A stretch of DNA of 64,000 nt. Source: Christensenella intestinihominis. GTDB lineage: Bacteria; Bacillota; Clostridia; Christensenellales; Christensenellaceae. Position 1 is the first letter of the stretch. Each line of letters opens with the position of its first letter. The translations under genes and the position numbers were made by a program. This document shows positions 53,433 to 63,343 of the stretch, piece after piece. The stretch covers positions 62,001 to 126,000 of the forward strand of contig NZ_MAIQ01000007.1 in assembly GCF_001678845.1 (NCBI RefSeq), given 5' to 3'. Below the pieces are notes generated by a model. The model saw only the letters and a list, made by a program, of their open reading frames with translations, did no database searches and had not been told where the DNA came from.

Positions 53433-53789
53433 ATGTCAAATAAAAAAGTATTGGAATGTTTAGAGCAAAATGTTGAGGGATTAGAAAGAATCCAAAACCT
53501 AATGCGGTTTGAAGACCATCTCATATACAGCGATCTTATGTTGGAAATCAACTTAGATCATTTTAATGGATATGAAGCTTTATTACCTGTCATGCTTATA
53601 TCGACAGATGACCCTGTCATTGAGCGAACAGGTAAGCGTCTTTTGCTCCAACTATATAGTGAGAAATTACAGGAAATCGGCGGTCGGCAGATCGTTGATC
53701 GCGTGACAGATATTTTGATCGAAGAAAAAAATCAATGGGACAAGAGAATCAAGCGTCTGCGTAAATTGAAAAAGCAAAATAAATTATAA
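53433..53789 (+). CDS. Hypothetical protein of the mobile element (118 aa)
   Basis: A mostly helical cytoplasmic protein with no recognised domain. It opens NKKVLECLEQNVEGLERIQN, and the C-terminus is strongly basic (RIKRLRKLKKQNKL), which may allow nucleic-acid binding. AAGGAGAAA precedes the ATG, and a good promoter lies 43 bases upstream. It sits directly before the hairpin cluster and recombinase genes, suggesting a role in element maintenance or excision control. Function unknown. Confidence 0.7.
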   Translation: MSNKKVLECLEQNVEGLERIQNLMRFEDHLIYSDLMLEINLDHFNGYEALLPVMLISTDDPVIERTGKRLLLQLYSEKLQEIGGRQIVDRVTDILIEEKNQWDKRIKRLRKLKKQNKL

Positions 53790-53880
53790 ACATTTCTAAA
53801 AAAGGTTCCTTTTTGGGTGTTTCGGATTGTGTTAGTAATGAGGGGACATATACGGGATATTCGGTCTACCAGCAAGCATA

Positions 53881-53965
53881 GGAAGTGTATTGACACTTCC
53901 ATATTTTGAATCATGACCGCTTACGCGTCCATGAATCAAAATTGCTTGTTGGGGAGAATCCCCAA
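53881..53965 (+). other. Cluster of three inverted repeats, oriT-like
   Basis: Within the 211-base gap: GGAAGTGT-ATTG-ACACTTCC (53881-53900), an imperfect palindrome with TTGAATCATG and CATGAATCAA arms around CGCTTACGCG (53906-53939), and TTGGGGA-GAA-TCCCCAA (53949-53965). Such strings resemble transfer origins or recombinase-associated sites near the mobility genes of clostridial elements. No T-run follows, so terminators are unlikely. Confidence 0.5.
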
Positions 53966-54000
53966 ACCCCTCTAGTCTATCACGAAACGGAGAGGAACCC

Positions 54001-55864
<1,864 letters not shown>

Positions 55865-56114
55865 GTTTCAAATACTCATACTGTCTTATGCAGCCGCCCC
55901 TGAATGCCCTTTTTTTGTCTCCTGAAAATGCCGCCCGAGCCGGAAGGAGATCGTCTTTTTAGCCGTCGCCTGCAAAATTTGCACCGGGTCTGTTGCTATC
56001 TTTCCGGAATGGATTTTCAAAAAAATTCGTCCCGGGGACAGAAAAAATGATACACTATAGGAAACGGACGGAATTTATTTTCACGGCAGGAGATGCGGGC
56101 ATAAGGTAAAAGGC

Positions 56115-56765
56115 ATGAATATCCCGAAAGAGAAAAAAATAGCCGAGCAGTGCAAAAAGCTGGTCACAAAATATAATGTGCCGTCGGCGGCGGAACGCTT
56201 TAAAAAAAGGGTGGAATTGTTTCATCTGCTGGTATGCTTTGAACGGCTCCACAGGACATACCGCAAAATCGAGCCGCATGACCCCGGCGATTTTATTGTG
56301 CGCGATTCGGAAGGAACGCATATGTTTGAAATCGTTACGATTTTTGGGAATAAGGACGCTTACCGGATGATAGAGGCCCATTTTGAGGATTTGTTCCAGC
56401 ATGGCCGCCCCGGGGAGGAACGGATTCACCTGATTACCAGCTTTGAGGAAAATATGGACCGGCTGAAAGAATTACTGGTTACGAAAATGTGGGAAAAGAA
56501 CGAAAAGGAATACTTCAAACGCCACAATTACAAGACGGCCAACCTTTTATTGGTGACGGCGGAGTACGACAGGAAAAAGGCGCAGTTCCCGTGGTTCCTG
56601 TCTTTGGCGAACAGGGAATTGGGCGAAGTGGTGGCCCGGAAGAATTTTACCCGTTGTTATGTGCTCGATTATCTCGGGGCCCATGCCGAGGTGCTCGATA
56701 TGGAAGAAGGCTTGCTTGCCTACGAAAAATATCAAAAGGAAAACGGAGCGTATGGGCGGCCTTGA
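56115..56765 (+). CDS. Hypothetical cytoplasmic protein (216 aa)
   Basis: I do not recognise this protein. The stretch EPHDPGDFIVRDSEG then THMFEIVTIFG has the spacing of a restriction-endonuclease-like core (D, then E-x-V instead of E-x-K). An inactive nuclease fold is conceivable but unproven. The C-terminus is Tyr/Lys/Glu-rich. There is no signal peptide or membrane segment. No strong ribosome site is seen (only AAGGTAAAAGG before the ATG). It sits just right of the mobile element and may be part of the same accessory region. Confidence 0.65.
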   Translation: MNIPKEKKIAEQCKKLVTKYNVPSAAERFKKRVELFHLLVCFERLHRTYRKIEPHDPGDFIVRDSEGTHMFEIVTIFGNKDAYRMIEAHFEDLFQHGRPGEERIHLITSFEENMDRLKELLVTKMWEKNEKEYFKRHNYKTANLLLVTAEYDRKKAQFPWFLSLANRELGEVVARKNFTRCYVLDYLGAHAEVLDMEEGLLAYEKYQKENGAYGRP

Positions 56766-56887
56766 AAGACGGGAATGCTTCACGGCAAACAGCTTGGCAA
56801 ACTCTCCACACAGGAATCAATGAACCAATTTTCCATAAAATTATAAGCAGTCTATGCGCTTGTGGTTGCGGTAAGGCGAAAATACTG

Positions 56888-57778
56888 CTATATTGTGGAT
56901 TTCATAATGATATCACGTAATTCCTCTAAAAATTTCTTACCTGCTCTTGAAAATACCTGACGTTTTTTCCATACGATACACAGTCCGGCTTCCAATACAG
57001 GACGGAGCGGCTTAAAACAGAGATCATTGTTTCCCGTTGTATCGATCAGTTTATCCAAAGCGATTGCATAACCAAAACCTTTTTTTACAAAATGGGAAGC
57101 ATTATAGATTAATTCATAGGTTGCTACAATATTTAATTTTGATGTGTCTTTTTTCAACCATGCAGACAGCTCGCTGCTGTCGGATGTTTGATGTGATAGA
57201 ATCAACGGTTTATCCCATAAATCTTCCGCGCGGACGGATTCCTGCTTTGCCAAGGGGCTGTCTTTACGCATGAGGACACCCCATGTATCCTTGACAGGAA
57301 ACCGCATAAAATCATACTTCGCAATATCAACAGGCTCGACCAAAATTCCAAAATCGATCAGGCCTTTGTCAAGCCGCTCTGTAACGTCGGAGGCGTCGCC
57401 GCTGTAAATGCGGTAGCGAATCAGAGGATGCTCCCTCTGCAAATTTCTCGCCGCCTGCGCAATGAAGGCGATTGCGTCTGTTTCCCCGCCGCCAATATAA
57501 ACATCGCCGCTGATATTTTCACCGGAAGAGCTGATTTCCGCTTTTGTCTTTTCCATCAAGTCAATCACTTCCTCCGCACGTTTCCGAAGAAGCATCCCGT
57601 CCTCGGTCAAGGTGACCTTTTTGCTCCCGCGAATGAGAAGCTTCCTGCCCAATTCGTCCTCCAATTCTTTTAGCTGTCTGGATAAAGGCGGCTGCGTCAT
57701 GCGAAGCGTTTCTGCTGCCCGCGTAATATTTTCTTCCCGCGCAACTGCAAGGAAATATTGCAACACTCGAATATCCAT
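56888..57778 (-). CDS. LysR family transcriptional regulator
   Basis: A 296-aa regulator with the N-terminal winged helix (MDIRVLQYFLAVAREENITR then RQLKELEDELGRKLLIRG) and a C-terminal substrate-binding fold. ATG 57778 follows GAGGTG and gives the standard family start; an ATG at 57796 would add six residues. It is divergent from the Fe-alcohol dehydrogenase gene, with a T-N11-A type palindrome between them, so it probably controls that gene. The co-inducer is unknown. Confidence 0.92.
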   Translation of the reverse strand: MDIRVLQYFLAVAREENITRAAETLRMTQPPLSRQLKELEDELGRKLLIRGSKKVTLTEDGMLLRKRAEEVIDLMEKTKAEISSSGENISGDVYIGGGETDAIAFIAQAARNLQREHPLIRYRIYSGDASDVTERLDKGLIDFGILVEPVDIAKYDFMRFPVKDTWGVLMRKDSPLAKQESVRAEDLWDKPLILSHQTSDSSELSAWLKKDTSKLNIVATYELIYNASHFVKKGFGYAIALDKLIDTTGNNDLCFKPLRPVLEAGLCIVWKKRQVFSRAGKKFLEELRDIIMKSTI

Positions 57779-57819
57779 ATATACACCTCGTTTCATAAAA
57801 TATTTTATCAGCCTAGTCC

Positions 57820-57886
57820 ATACTTTTCAAGTATCGCTATCCATTTAATATATGTATTTGATATCTATTGTTTTGAATCTTATACT
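57820..57886 (+). promoter_or_regulatory. LysR operator and Fe-alcohol dehydrogenase promoter
   Basis: ATACTT-TTC-AAGTAT (57820-57834) is a perfect 15-base palindrome of the LysR type. Downstream TTGATA (57858-57863) and TATACT (57881-57886) with a 17-base spacer form the dehydrogenase promoter, leaving the operator 23 bases upstream of the -35, a normal activator position. Confidence 0.75.
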
Positions 57887-57961
57887 GGACACATGAGGAG
57901 ACAAAAGCAGATATATTGTCTAATGTCCTGATTTCTAAATAAACGATCTGGAGGAATTTTT

Positions 57962-59140
57962 ATGAATATGAATTTTAACTTTTTTATACCCACAAAGCTT
58001 ATTTTTGGGATTGGAAAAATAAATGAACTCGGCATTCAAAACATGCCGGGCAACAAAGCTCTATTACTGATTTCAAACGGAAAATCCGCGAAATTGTCGG
58101 GCGCGTTGGAACGGACGCAGGAACAGCTATGCAAAGCGGGTATAGAGTATGCTGTATGCGCGAATATTCATGAGAATCCATCGAAGGAAGTTGTGATGGA
58201 GGGGGCCGCGTTCTCGCGGGAAAATGATTGCGATTTTATTGTGGCCCTCGGAGGCGGCGCTGTATTGGATTCGGCCATTGCGATAGCGGCAATGGCAACC
58301 AATCCCGGTGATCTGTGGGATTATGTGTCCGGTGGTTCAGGCAAGGAACAGCCGCTTGTGAACGCGCCTTTACCTATTGTCACAATTCCACTGACTGCGG
58401 GGACAGCTTCAGAAATCAATCATTGGGGCGTTATTACGAAAACAGATACCCATGAAAAAATTGGGTTTGGCGGTGACGAGCGGCTTTATCCTACGCTTGC
58501 CATCGTAGACCCGGAATTGATGAAAACCGTTCCCGCAAAATATACCGCATATCAGGGGTTTGACGCGCTGTTCCACAATACGGAGGTTATGATTTCAAGC
58601 GGCATCAATATTATGAGCGAAATGGCAGCCCTTTCCGCGATTGAAAATATTGCGAAGTATCTTCCCCGTGCCGTGGCAAATGGAAACGACCTGGAAGCGC
58701 GGGAACATATTGCCTACGGCAGCACCATAGCCGGAATTGCAATGCAGCTTACCAGTACAACAGCGAAACATTCTATGGAACATGCCATGAGCGCCTACCA
58801 TCCCAATCTTCCGCATGGAGCGGGTCTTATTATGATTTCAAAAGCGTTTTATGAGTTCTTTATTGAGAAACACGCCTGCGATGGGCAGTTTGTCAAGATG
58901 GCGCGGGCAATGGGAATTGAGAAAGCCGACAAACCTGGAGATTTCATTTCCGCCTTGATACAGCTTCAAAAAGCTTGTGGAGTGGATGACCTGAAAATGA
59001 GTCAATACGGCTTCAAACCGCATGAATCCATGACGCTGGCTTTAAATGCGCGGGAAACAATGGGAGGGTTGTTTTTAGCGAATCCTTGCGAAATGACGGA
59101 CGAAGACTGTGCAGGAATATTTGATAAATCCTATCGTTGA
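57962..59140 (+). CDS. Iron-containing alcohol dehydrogenase
   Basis: A 392-aa group III dehydrogenase, close to butanol dehydrogenase/YqhD types that reduce aldehydes with NAD(P)H. It has the family start FNFFIPTKLIFGIGKI, the nucleotide-binding LGGGAVLDSAIAIA (about 97-110) and iron ligands in the HSMEHAMSAYHPNLPHG region (about 260-276). GGAGGAA precedes the ATG. It is divergent from the LysR regulator. Substrate unknown. Confidence 0.93.
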   Translation: MNMNFNFFIPTKLIFGIGKINELGIQNMPGNKALLLISNGKSAKLSGALERTQEQLCKAGIEYAVCANIHENPSKEVVMEGAAFSRENDCDFIVALGGGAVLDSAIAIAAMATNPGDLWDYVSGGSGKEQPLVNAPLPIVTIPLTAGTASEINHWGVITKTDTHEKIGFGGDERLYPTLAIVDPELMKTVPAKYTAYQGFDALFHNTEVMISSGINIMSEMAALSAIENIAKYLPRAVANGNDLEAREHIAYGSTIAGIAMQLTSTTAKHSMEHAMSAYHPNLPHGAGLIMISKAFYEFFIEKHACDGQFVKMARAMGIEKADKPGDFISALIQLQKACGVDDLKMSQYGFKPHESMTLALNARETMGGLFLANPCEMTDEDCAGIFDKSYR

Positions 59141-59159
59141 TAAAGCGGGGTAAAATATC

Positions 59160-59258
59160 TTGAAAAAAGTTAAAATATCAGTCTTGAAAAGAGAATTTTA
59201 TGAAAACCTTGCAAAAGAATATGGCGTAAAGGGGCGGCAGAAAGGAAGGTCGTTTTGA
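59160..59258 (+). pseudogene. N-terminal remnant of a TIGR04076-like protein
   Basis: From a TTG preceded by GGGG, 32 codons read KKVKISVLKREFYENLAKEYG and then a non-family tail ending at TGA. The beginning matches, from memory, the conserved start of TIGR04076-family proteins, which are about 80-100 aa. The rest has been lost, and the frame now runs into the ribosome site of the acetyltransferase. A deletion remnant is the simplest reading. Confidence 0.5.
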
Positions 59259-59830
59259 CAGTAAAAGATGTTATAAATAGTTTTTATGAGGATGAAAATT
59301 GTGATCTGGAATGTAAACGGTATGCCAGCGAGCTTTTTCAGGAAGCAATTGAAATTGGCATGGAGCTGAACACACGGTATCACACGCCGGAGGAGATCAG
59401 GGTAATCATGGGAAAGCTGACCGGAAAGAAGATAGACGAAACGTTCAGACTATTTCCCCCGTTTTACACGGATTTTGGAAAAAACATCAAAATTGGCCGG
59501 GATGTTTTTATCAATTCCGGGTGCCATTTCCAGGACCAGGGTGGAATTGAGCTTGGCGACGGTGTGTTGGTCGGACATAATGTGGTGCTTGCAACGATCA
59601 ACCATGACCTTGATCCGGCGCAAAATCGAAAAAACCACTATGCGCCGATCAAAATAGGCTCTCATGTGTGGATCGGTTCCAATGCAACGATCCTACAGGG
59701 AGTTACCATTGGCGAATGGGCCGTTGTAGCGGCAGGAGCCGTTGTAACCCGCGACGTTCCTAAAAATACGATCGTGGGCGGCGTTCCCGCCAAAACGATA
59801 AGGACTGTTGATCCACATATAGACAAATAA
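59255..59830 (+). CDS. Hexapeptide-repeat O-acetyltransferase (maltose/nodulation type)
   Basis: A 191-aa acyltransferase with a helical N-terminus (about 1-60) and a left-handed beta-helix built from hexapeptide repeats (about 65-185). The active-site histidine lies in NHDLDPAQNR; VWIGSNATILQGVTIG and VTRDVPKNTIVGGVPAK are typical. It moves acetyl from acetyl-CoA to a sugar or other hydroxyl. TTG 59255 is taken as start because GAAAGGAAGG lies just upstream. It belongs to the accessory redox gene group. Confidence 0.88.
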   Translation: MTVKDVINSFYEDENCDLECKRYASELFQEAIEIGMELNTRYHTPEEIRVIMGKLTGKKIDETFRLFPPFYTDFGKNIKIGRDVFINSGCHFQDQGGIELGDGVLVGHNVVLATINHDLDPAQNRKNHYAPIKIGSHVWIGSNATILQGVTIGEWAVVAAGAVVTRDVPKNTIVGGVPAKTIRTVDPHIDK

Positions 59831-59847
59831 GAAAGGGCTTTAAAAAA

Positions 59848-61338
59848 ATGAAAAAATATTTAGCGTTATGTCTTTCGCTGTTTATCCTGCTTTGTTTTTC
59901 ATCTTGCAGCATAGACCAGACAAATGCGGGAATGATCGCAACAAATCAGGAAGAAACAATGCCGCCCCGAACAGAAAACCCTTCCGAAACGGCTCAACCG
60001 CCAGAAATCGAAATGGAAAGTACGAATATTTTGATCGCATATTTTTCTTGTACGGGAACAACAAAGACGATCGCGGAATATGCGGCCGGGATATTGGGCG
60101 CCGATCTTTATGAGATAACGCCCGAAACGCCCTATACGCAAGAAGATTTGGATTATAATAATTCATCCAGCCGCGCAAACCAGGAGCAAAGCAATTCCAG
60201 TGCCAGACCGGCAATATCCGGTTCTGCTGCAAATATAGAGGATTATGATACGATATTCCTCGGCTATCCAATTTGGCATGGACAAGCCCCGAGGATCGTC
60301 AGCACGTTTTTGGAAAGCTATGATTTCAGCGGCAAAACCATCGTGCCGTTCTGCACTTCGCACAGCAGCGATATCGGCTCGAGCGATACCAGCCTGCATG
60401 GCCTTTGCCCGGAATCTACGACATGGCTGCCGGGCGAACGGTTTGCCGCAGGATCATCAAAGGATACTATAAATAATTGGATTGGGGGCTTACAGCTTCA
60501 AAAGGAAAGCGCCCAAGAAGGCGGAGCGTTCAATTTTAAAACAAAAACCGTACTGCTGAATAGCGGATATGAGATGCCGGTCGTCGGCCTTGGCACTTAC
60601 AGCCTGTCGGACGAGGAATGCTTCAATTCCGTTTCAGCATTACTGGAGGCGGGCGGCAGGCTGATCGATACGGCTTATATGTATCATAACGAGGAAAGCG
60701 TGGGGCGGGCGGTTCGGGAATCGGGCGTTCCGAGGGAGGAAGTTTTTGTCACGACGAAATTGTACCCCAGCCAGTTTGCCAATGCGCAGGAAGCCATCGA
60801 CGAGGCGCTCGGGAAGCTCGATGTGGAATACATCGATTTAATGCTCCTGCACCACCCCGGCGACAATGATGTGGAGGCTTACAAAGCAATGGAGCAGGCC
60901 GTAGCACACGGGAAAATCCGTTCTATCGGTCTTTCGAACTGGTATGTGGAAGAACTGGAGGAATTTTTGCCGAAAATCACGATCATGCCAGCGGTCGTTC
61001 AGAACGAAATCCATCCTTACTATCAGGAAAACGACATCATTCCCTACATACAGGAAAAAGGAATTGTCGTGGAAGGTTGGTATCCATTTGGCGGGCGAGG
61101 CCATACGGCAGAGATGCTGGGCGATGAAGTCATTTCCGGGATTGCGCAAGTGCATGGCAAAACCTCAGCGCAGGTGATCCTCAGATGGAACCTGCAAAAA
61201 GGCGTAGTCGTCATACCGGGTTCCAGTAATCCCGACCATATCCGGGAAAACCAAGATATCTTTGGCTTTGAGTTGACAGAGGAAGAAATGGAAAGGATCA
61301 ATGCGCTTGACCGCAATGAAAAACACGATTGGTACTAA
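59848..61338 (+). CDS. Exported lipoprotein fusing flavodoxin and aldo/keto reductase domains
   Basis: A 496-aa fusion. The N-terminus is a signal peptide with lipobox FSSC (C20). Residues about 55-205 form a flavodoxin-like domain (ILIAYFSCTGTTKTIAEYA, then FLGYPIWHGQAPRI). Residues about 225-496 form an aldo/keto reductase with the catalytic tetrad: D in GRLIDTAY, Y in YMYHNEE, K in VTTKLYP and H in LMLLHHP. Such reductases normally use cytoplasmic NADPH, so a lipoprotein signal is odd. Either the protein is anchored outside and uses FMN-linked electrons, or the N-terminus acts as a plain membrane tether. It starts 17 bases after the acetyltransferase stop. Confidence 0.88.
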   Translation: MKKYLALCLSLFILLCFSSCSIDQTNAGMIATNQEETMPPRTENPSETAQPPEIEMESTNILIAYFSCTGTTKTIAEYAAGILGADLYEITPETPYTQEDLDYNNSSSRANQEQSNSSARPAISGSAANIEDYDTIFLGYPIWHGQAPRIVSTFLESYDFSGKTIVPFCTSHSSDIGSSDTSLHGLCPESTTWLPGERFAAGSSKDTINNWIGGLQLQKESAQEGGAFNFKTKTVLLNSGYEMPVVGLGTYSLSDEECFNSVSALLEAGGRLIDTAYMYHNEESVGRAVRESGVPREEVFVTTKLYPSQFANAQEAIDEALGKLDVEYIDLMLLHHPGDNDVEAYKAMEQAVAHGKIRSIGLSNWYVEELEEFLPKITIMPAVVQNEIHPYYQENDIIPYIQEKGIVVEGWYPFGGRGHTAEMLGDEVISGIAQVHGKTSAQVILRWNLQKGVVVIPGSSNPDHIRENQDIFGFELTEEEMERINALDRNEKHDWY

Positions 61339-61344
61339 TACCAA

Positions 61345-62793
61345 TCAGTCCGGAGGGCCCGACGGATCGGATATTTCCTCAATGCCGGAGACCCCAAAAT
61401 TCAGTAAATTTTGTTTCATCATGGTAAAATTTTTCCGGATTAACCGGGAGAAGGTCGCCGCAAAGAGGTCGCCGTCCCCTTGCCGGAGGGCTTCCTGTAA
61501 ATCCTTGGAAATCCCTTCCCAGCCGGCTACCGGCTCTTCCCCGGTTGTATCGAGGCGGAATACGCTGCCTTTGAGCAGCAGCAATGTGAGCTTTTCGTAA
61601 ATTTCACGCAGGGCGGCCTGCGGGCTGCAACGGATCACCGCCTGCAGGCTGGCGCCGATGGTTGCGATCATGGCTGTCAACTGCCCTTCCGAGGCGACGG
61701 CGGCAGAGATTGTATGGAGGGTGTCCTGGGAAAAATAGGGGAATACGTCAAGAAGGACCGGCCCGGAAGTGATGGCAAGCAATTGAAGCGCTTCCAGGAA
61801 GGTCCTGAGGTTATCCTCCATCATCAAATCTTTCAATTTATATACGAGGGAAGCGTCCCCTTTTTTGACGACTCGCGTTCCCACGCCGTTGAGCGTTTGG
61901 GAAATCCCCAATTTATTGAGCAGTGCAACCGTACGCCGAATGGTGATGACCGCCACATGGTATGTATCAGCCAAAGCGCCGCATGTGGGAAAAAGGGTGC
62001 CGACAGGATAGATTCCCTGGTTCACCTTGCAAATCAGGTCGATCGCAATAATTTCACAGTATTGCAGGCGGCCCTTATGGGGCTCCCAGCAGAAAGGCTC
62101 CCGGGATTCCGCGGGACTGGCAGGCACCTGTTCCAGATACCGGGTAAGTTCTTTGTAAAATTGCCCGCCTAAACGGTCGTGCCGCCCTTTTGCAGCGGGG
62201 CAGGAGCCGTTTTTACAATCCTCAAGGCTGCGGACAAAAGTATCCGCCATCTCCTGCAGGCGGGCGTCCGCCCCGGTTTTGCCATAGCAGGCGGACAGGA
62301 TATCGAGGAAGGCGCTCTCGATGAAGGAGCCGACGTCGTAATAAAGGTTCAGGGCCGTACGGCTGCCCAGCGCGCGCAGGGATTGCTCAAATAAACGGTA
62401 TAGGCGCTTCCCGGGATGGGAGGCGTTTTCGGCTTGGTCAAAAGAAGAAAAATCCATATGGAGCAGACCTTCCATGCAAATGGAAGGGGAAAGCAGCTCC
62501 AGCGTTTTGCAAAGGTCGCCGAGCGCGGCGGCACGCTGGCGGAATACGCCGCTTTCAAGGTAATTCCGATATGGTTTTTTGAGGACGACGGTTTCCTTCC
62601 CGCGGCACAGCCTTAAAAGCCCGTCCTTTTCAAGCGCCTTAAGCGCCCGCTGCGCAGGGCAATAGGAAACGCCATACCGTCGGGCGACCTCCTGGGCGGA
62701 CGGAAAACGTTCCCCGTCGTCGTAAAACCCAAGCTGAATCTGGCCTGCGAGGCTTCGGTAAATGGTTTGTTCCTGGCTGTTTATATAAGACAT
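61345..62793 (-). CDS. GntR-like regulator with two winged-helix domains
   Basis: A 482-aa protein with two GntR-type winged helices. The first is at about 8-75 (IYRSLAGQIQLGFYDDGERF and PSAQEVARRYGVSYCPAQRA). The second is at about 245-315 (IAIDLICKVNQGIYPVGTLF and TCGALADTYHVAVITIRRT). Each is followed by a mainly helical region of unknown fold. Usual GntR regulators have one such domain plus an effector domain, so this internal duplication is unusual. It is divergent from the Hpt/HD-GYP pair, which it may control. It converges on the flavodoxin fusion gene with 6 bases between stops. Confidence 0.82.
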   Translation of the reverse strand: MSYINSQEQTIYRSLAGQIQLGFYDDGERFPSAQEVARRYGVSYCPAQRALKALEKDGLLRLCRGKETVVLKKPYRNYLESGVFRQRAAALGDLCKTLELLSPSICMEGLLHMDFSSFDQAENASHPGKRLYRLFEQSLRALGSRTALNLYYDVGSFIESAFLDILSACYGKTGADARLQEMADTFVRSLEDCKNGSCPAAKGRHDRLGGQFYKELTRYLEQVPASPAESREPFCWEPHKGRLQYCEIIAIDLICKVNQGIYPVGTLFPTCGALADTYHVAVITIRRTVALLNKLGISQTLNGVGTRVVKKGDASLVYKLKDLMMEDNLRTFLEALQLLAITSGPVLLDVFPYFSQDTLHTISAAVASEGQLTAMIATIGASLQAVIRCSPQAALREIYEKLTLLLLKGSVFRLDTTGEEPVAGWEGISKDLQEALRQGDGDLFAATFSRLIRKNFTMMKQNLLNFGVSGIEEISDPSGPPD

Positions 62794-62917
62794 GGCGTAT
62801 CGCCTTTCAAGCTTTTTATTTTATTATACCGATATGTCTGCAAAATTTCCAGATTAAGGTGAAATCCCGGTATTCCAAAAAACACGACCTGATAAGTCGG
62901 AATTTATTGGAAAGCGA

Positions 62918-62946
62918 TTGTTTTATTTGACCGGGACAGGTATAAT
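62918..62946 (+). promoter_or_regulatory. Promoter of the Hpt/REC-HD-GYP operon
   Basis: TTGTTT (62918-62923) and TATAAT (62941-62946), 17-base spacer, 34 bases before the Hpt start codon. A second TATAAT-like box follows at 62956. Confidence 0.6.
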
Positions 62947-62979
62947 GTGATTAAGTATAATATGATTAAGGAGGCGCAA

Positions 62980-63342
62980 ATGAATCTGAAAGAATGTTAT
63001 TTTGCCATCGGGGCGGATTATGAAGACATCATGCGCAGGTTTAAAAGCGAGGAACGGGTAGAGCGCTTCCTGAAAATGTTTTTGAACGATAAAAGCTTCG
63101 AGATATTGCGCGGCGCAATCGTGGATGAACAGTATGAGGCTGCCTTTCGCGCGGTACATACAATGAAAGGAATCTGCATGAACCTGAGCCTTACGGCGCT
63201 GTATCGTTCCTGTGTCCTGTTGACCGAAAACCTGCGGCCAGGCAGCCCGGATGGGGATACGCGGCGTTTTTTTGAAAAGGTAACGGAGGATTACGAGCGG
63301 ACAGAGGCGGCGGTTCGCGATTATTTGGGTCAAGGAGTTTGA
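62980..63342 (+). CDS. Histidine phosphotransfer (Hpt) domain protein
   Basis: A free-standing Hpt domain (120 aa). The phosphorylated histidine is in AVHTMKGICMNL (HxxKG motif, about 59-63), inside a four-helix bundle. ATG 62980 follows AAGGAGG (62968-62974); the ATG at 62947 would add 11 residues and lacks a ribosome site. It should pass phosphoryl groups between a hybrid kinase (not in the window) and the receiver domain encoded one base downstream of its stop. Confidence 0.88.
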   Translation: MNLKECYFAIGADYEDIMRRFKSEERVERFLKMFLNDKSFEILRGAIVDEQYEAAFRAVHTMKGICMNLSLTALYRSCVLLTENLRPGSPDGDTRRFFEKVTEDYERTEAAVRDYLGQGV

Positions 63343-63343
63343 C

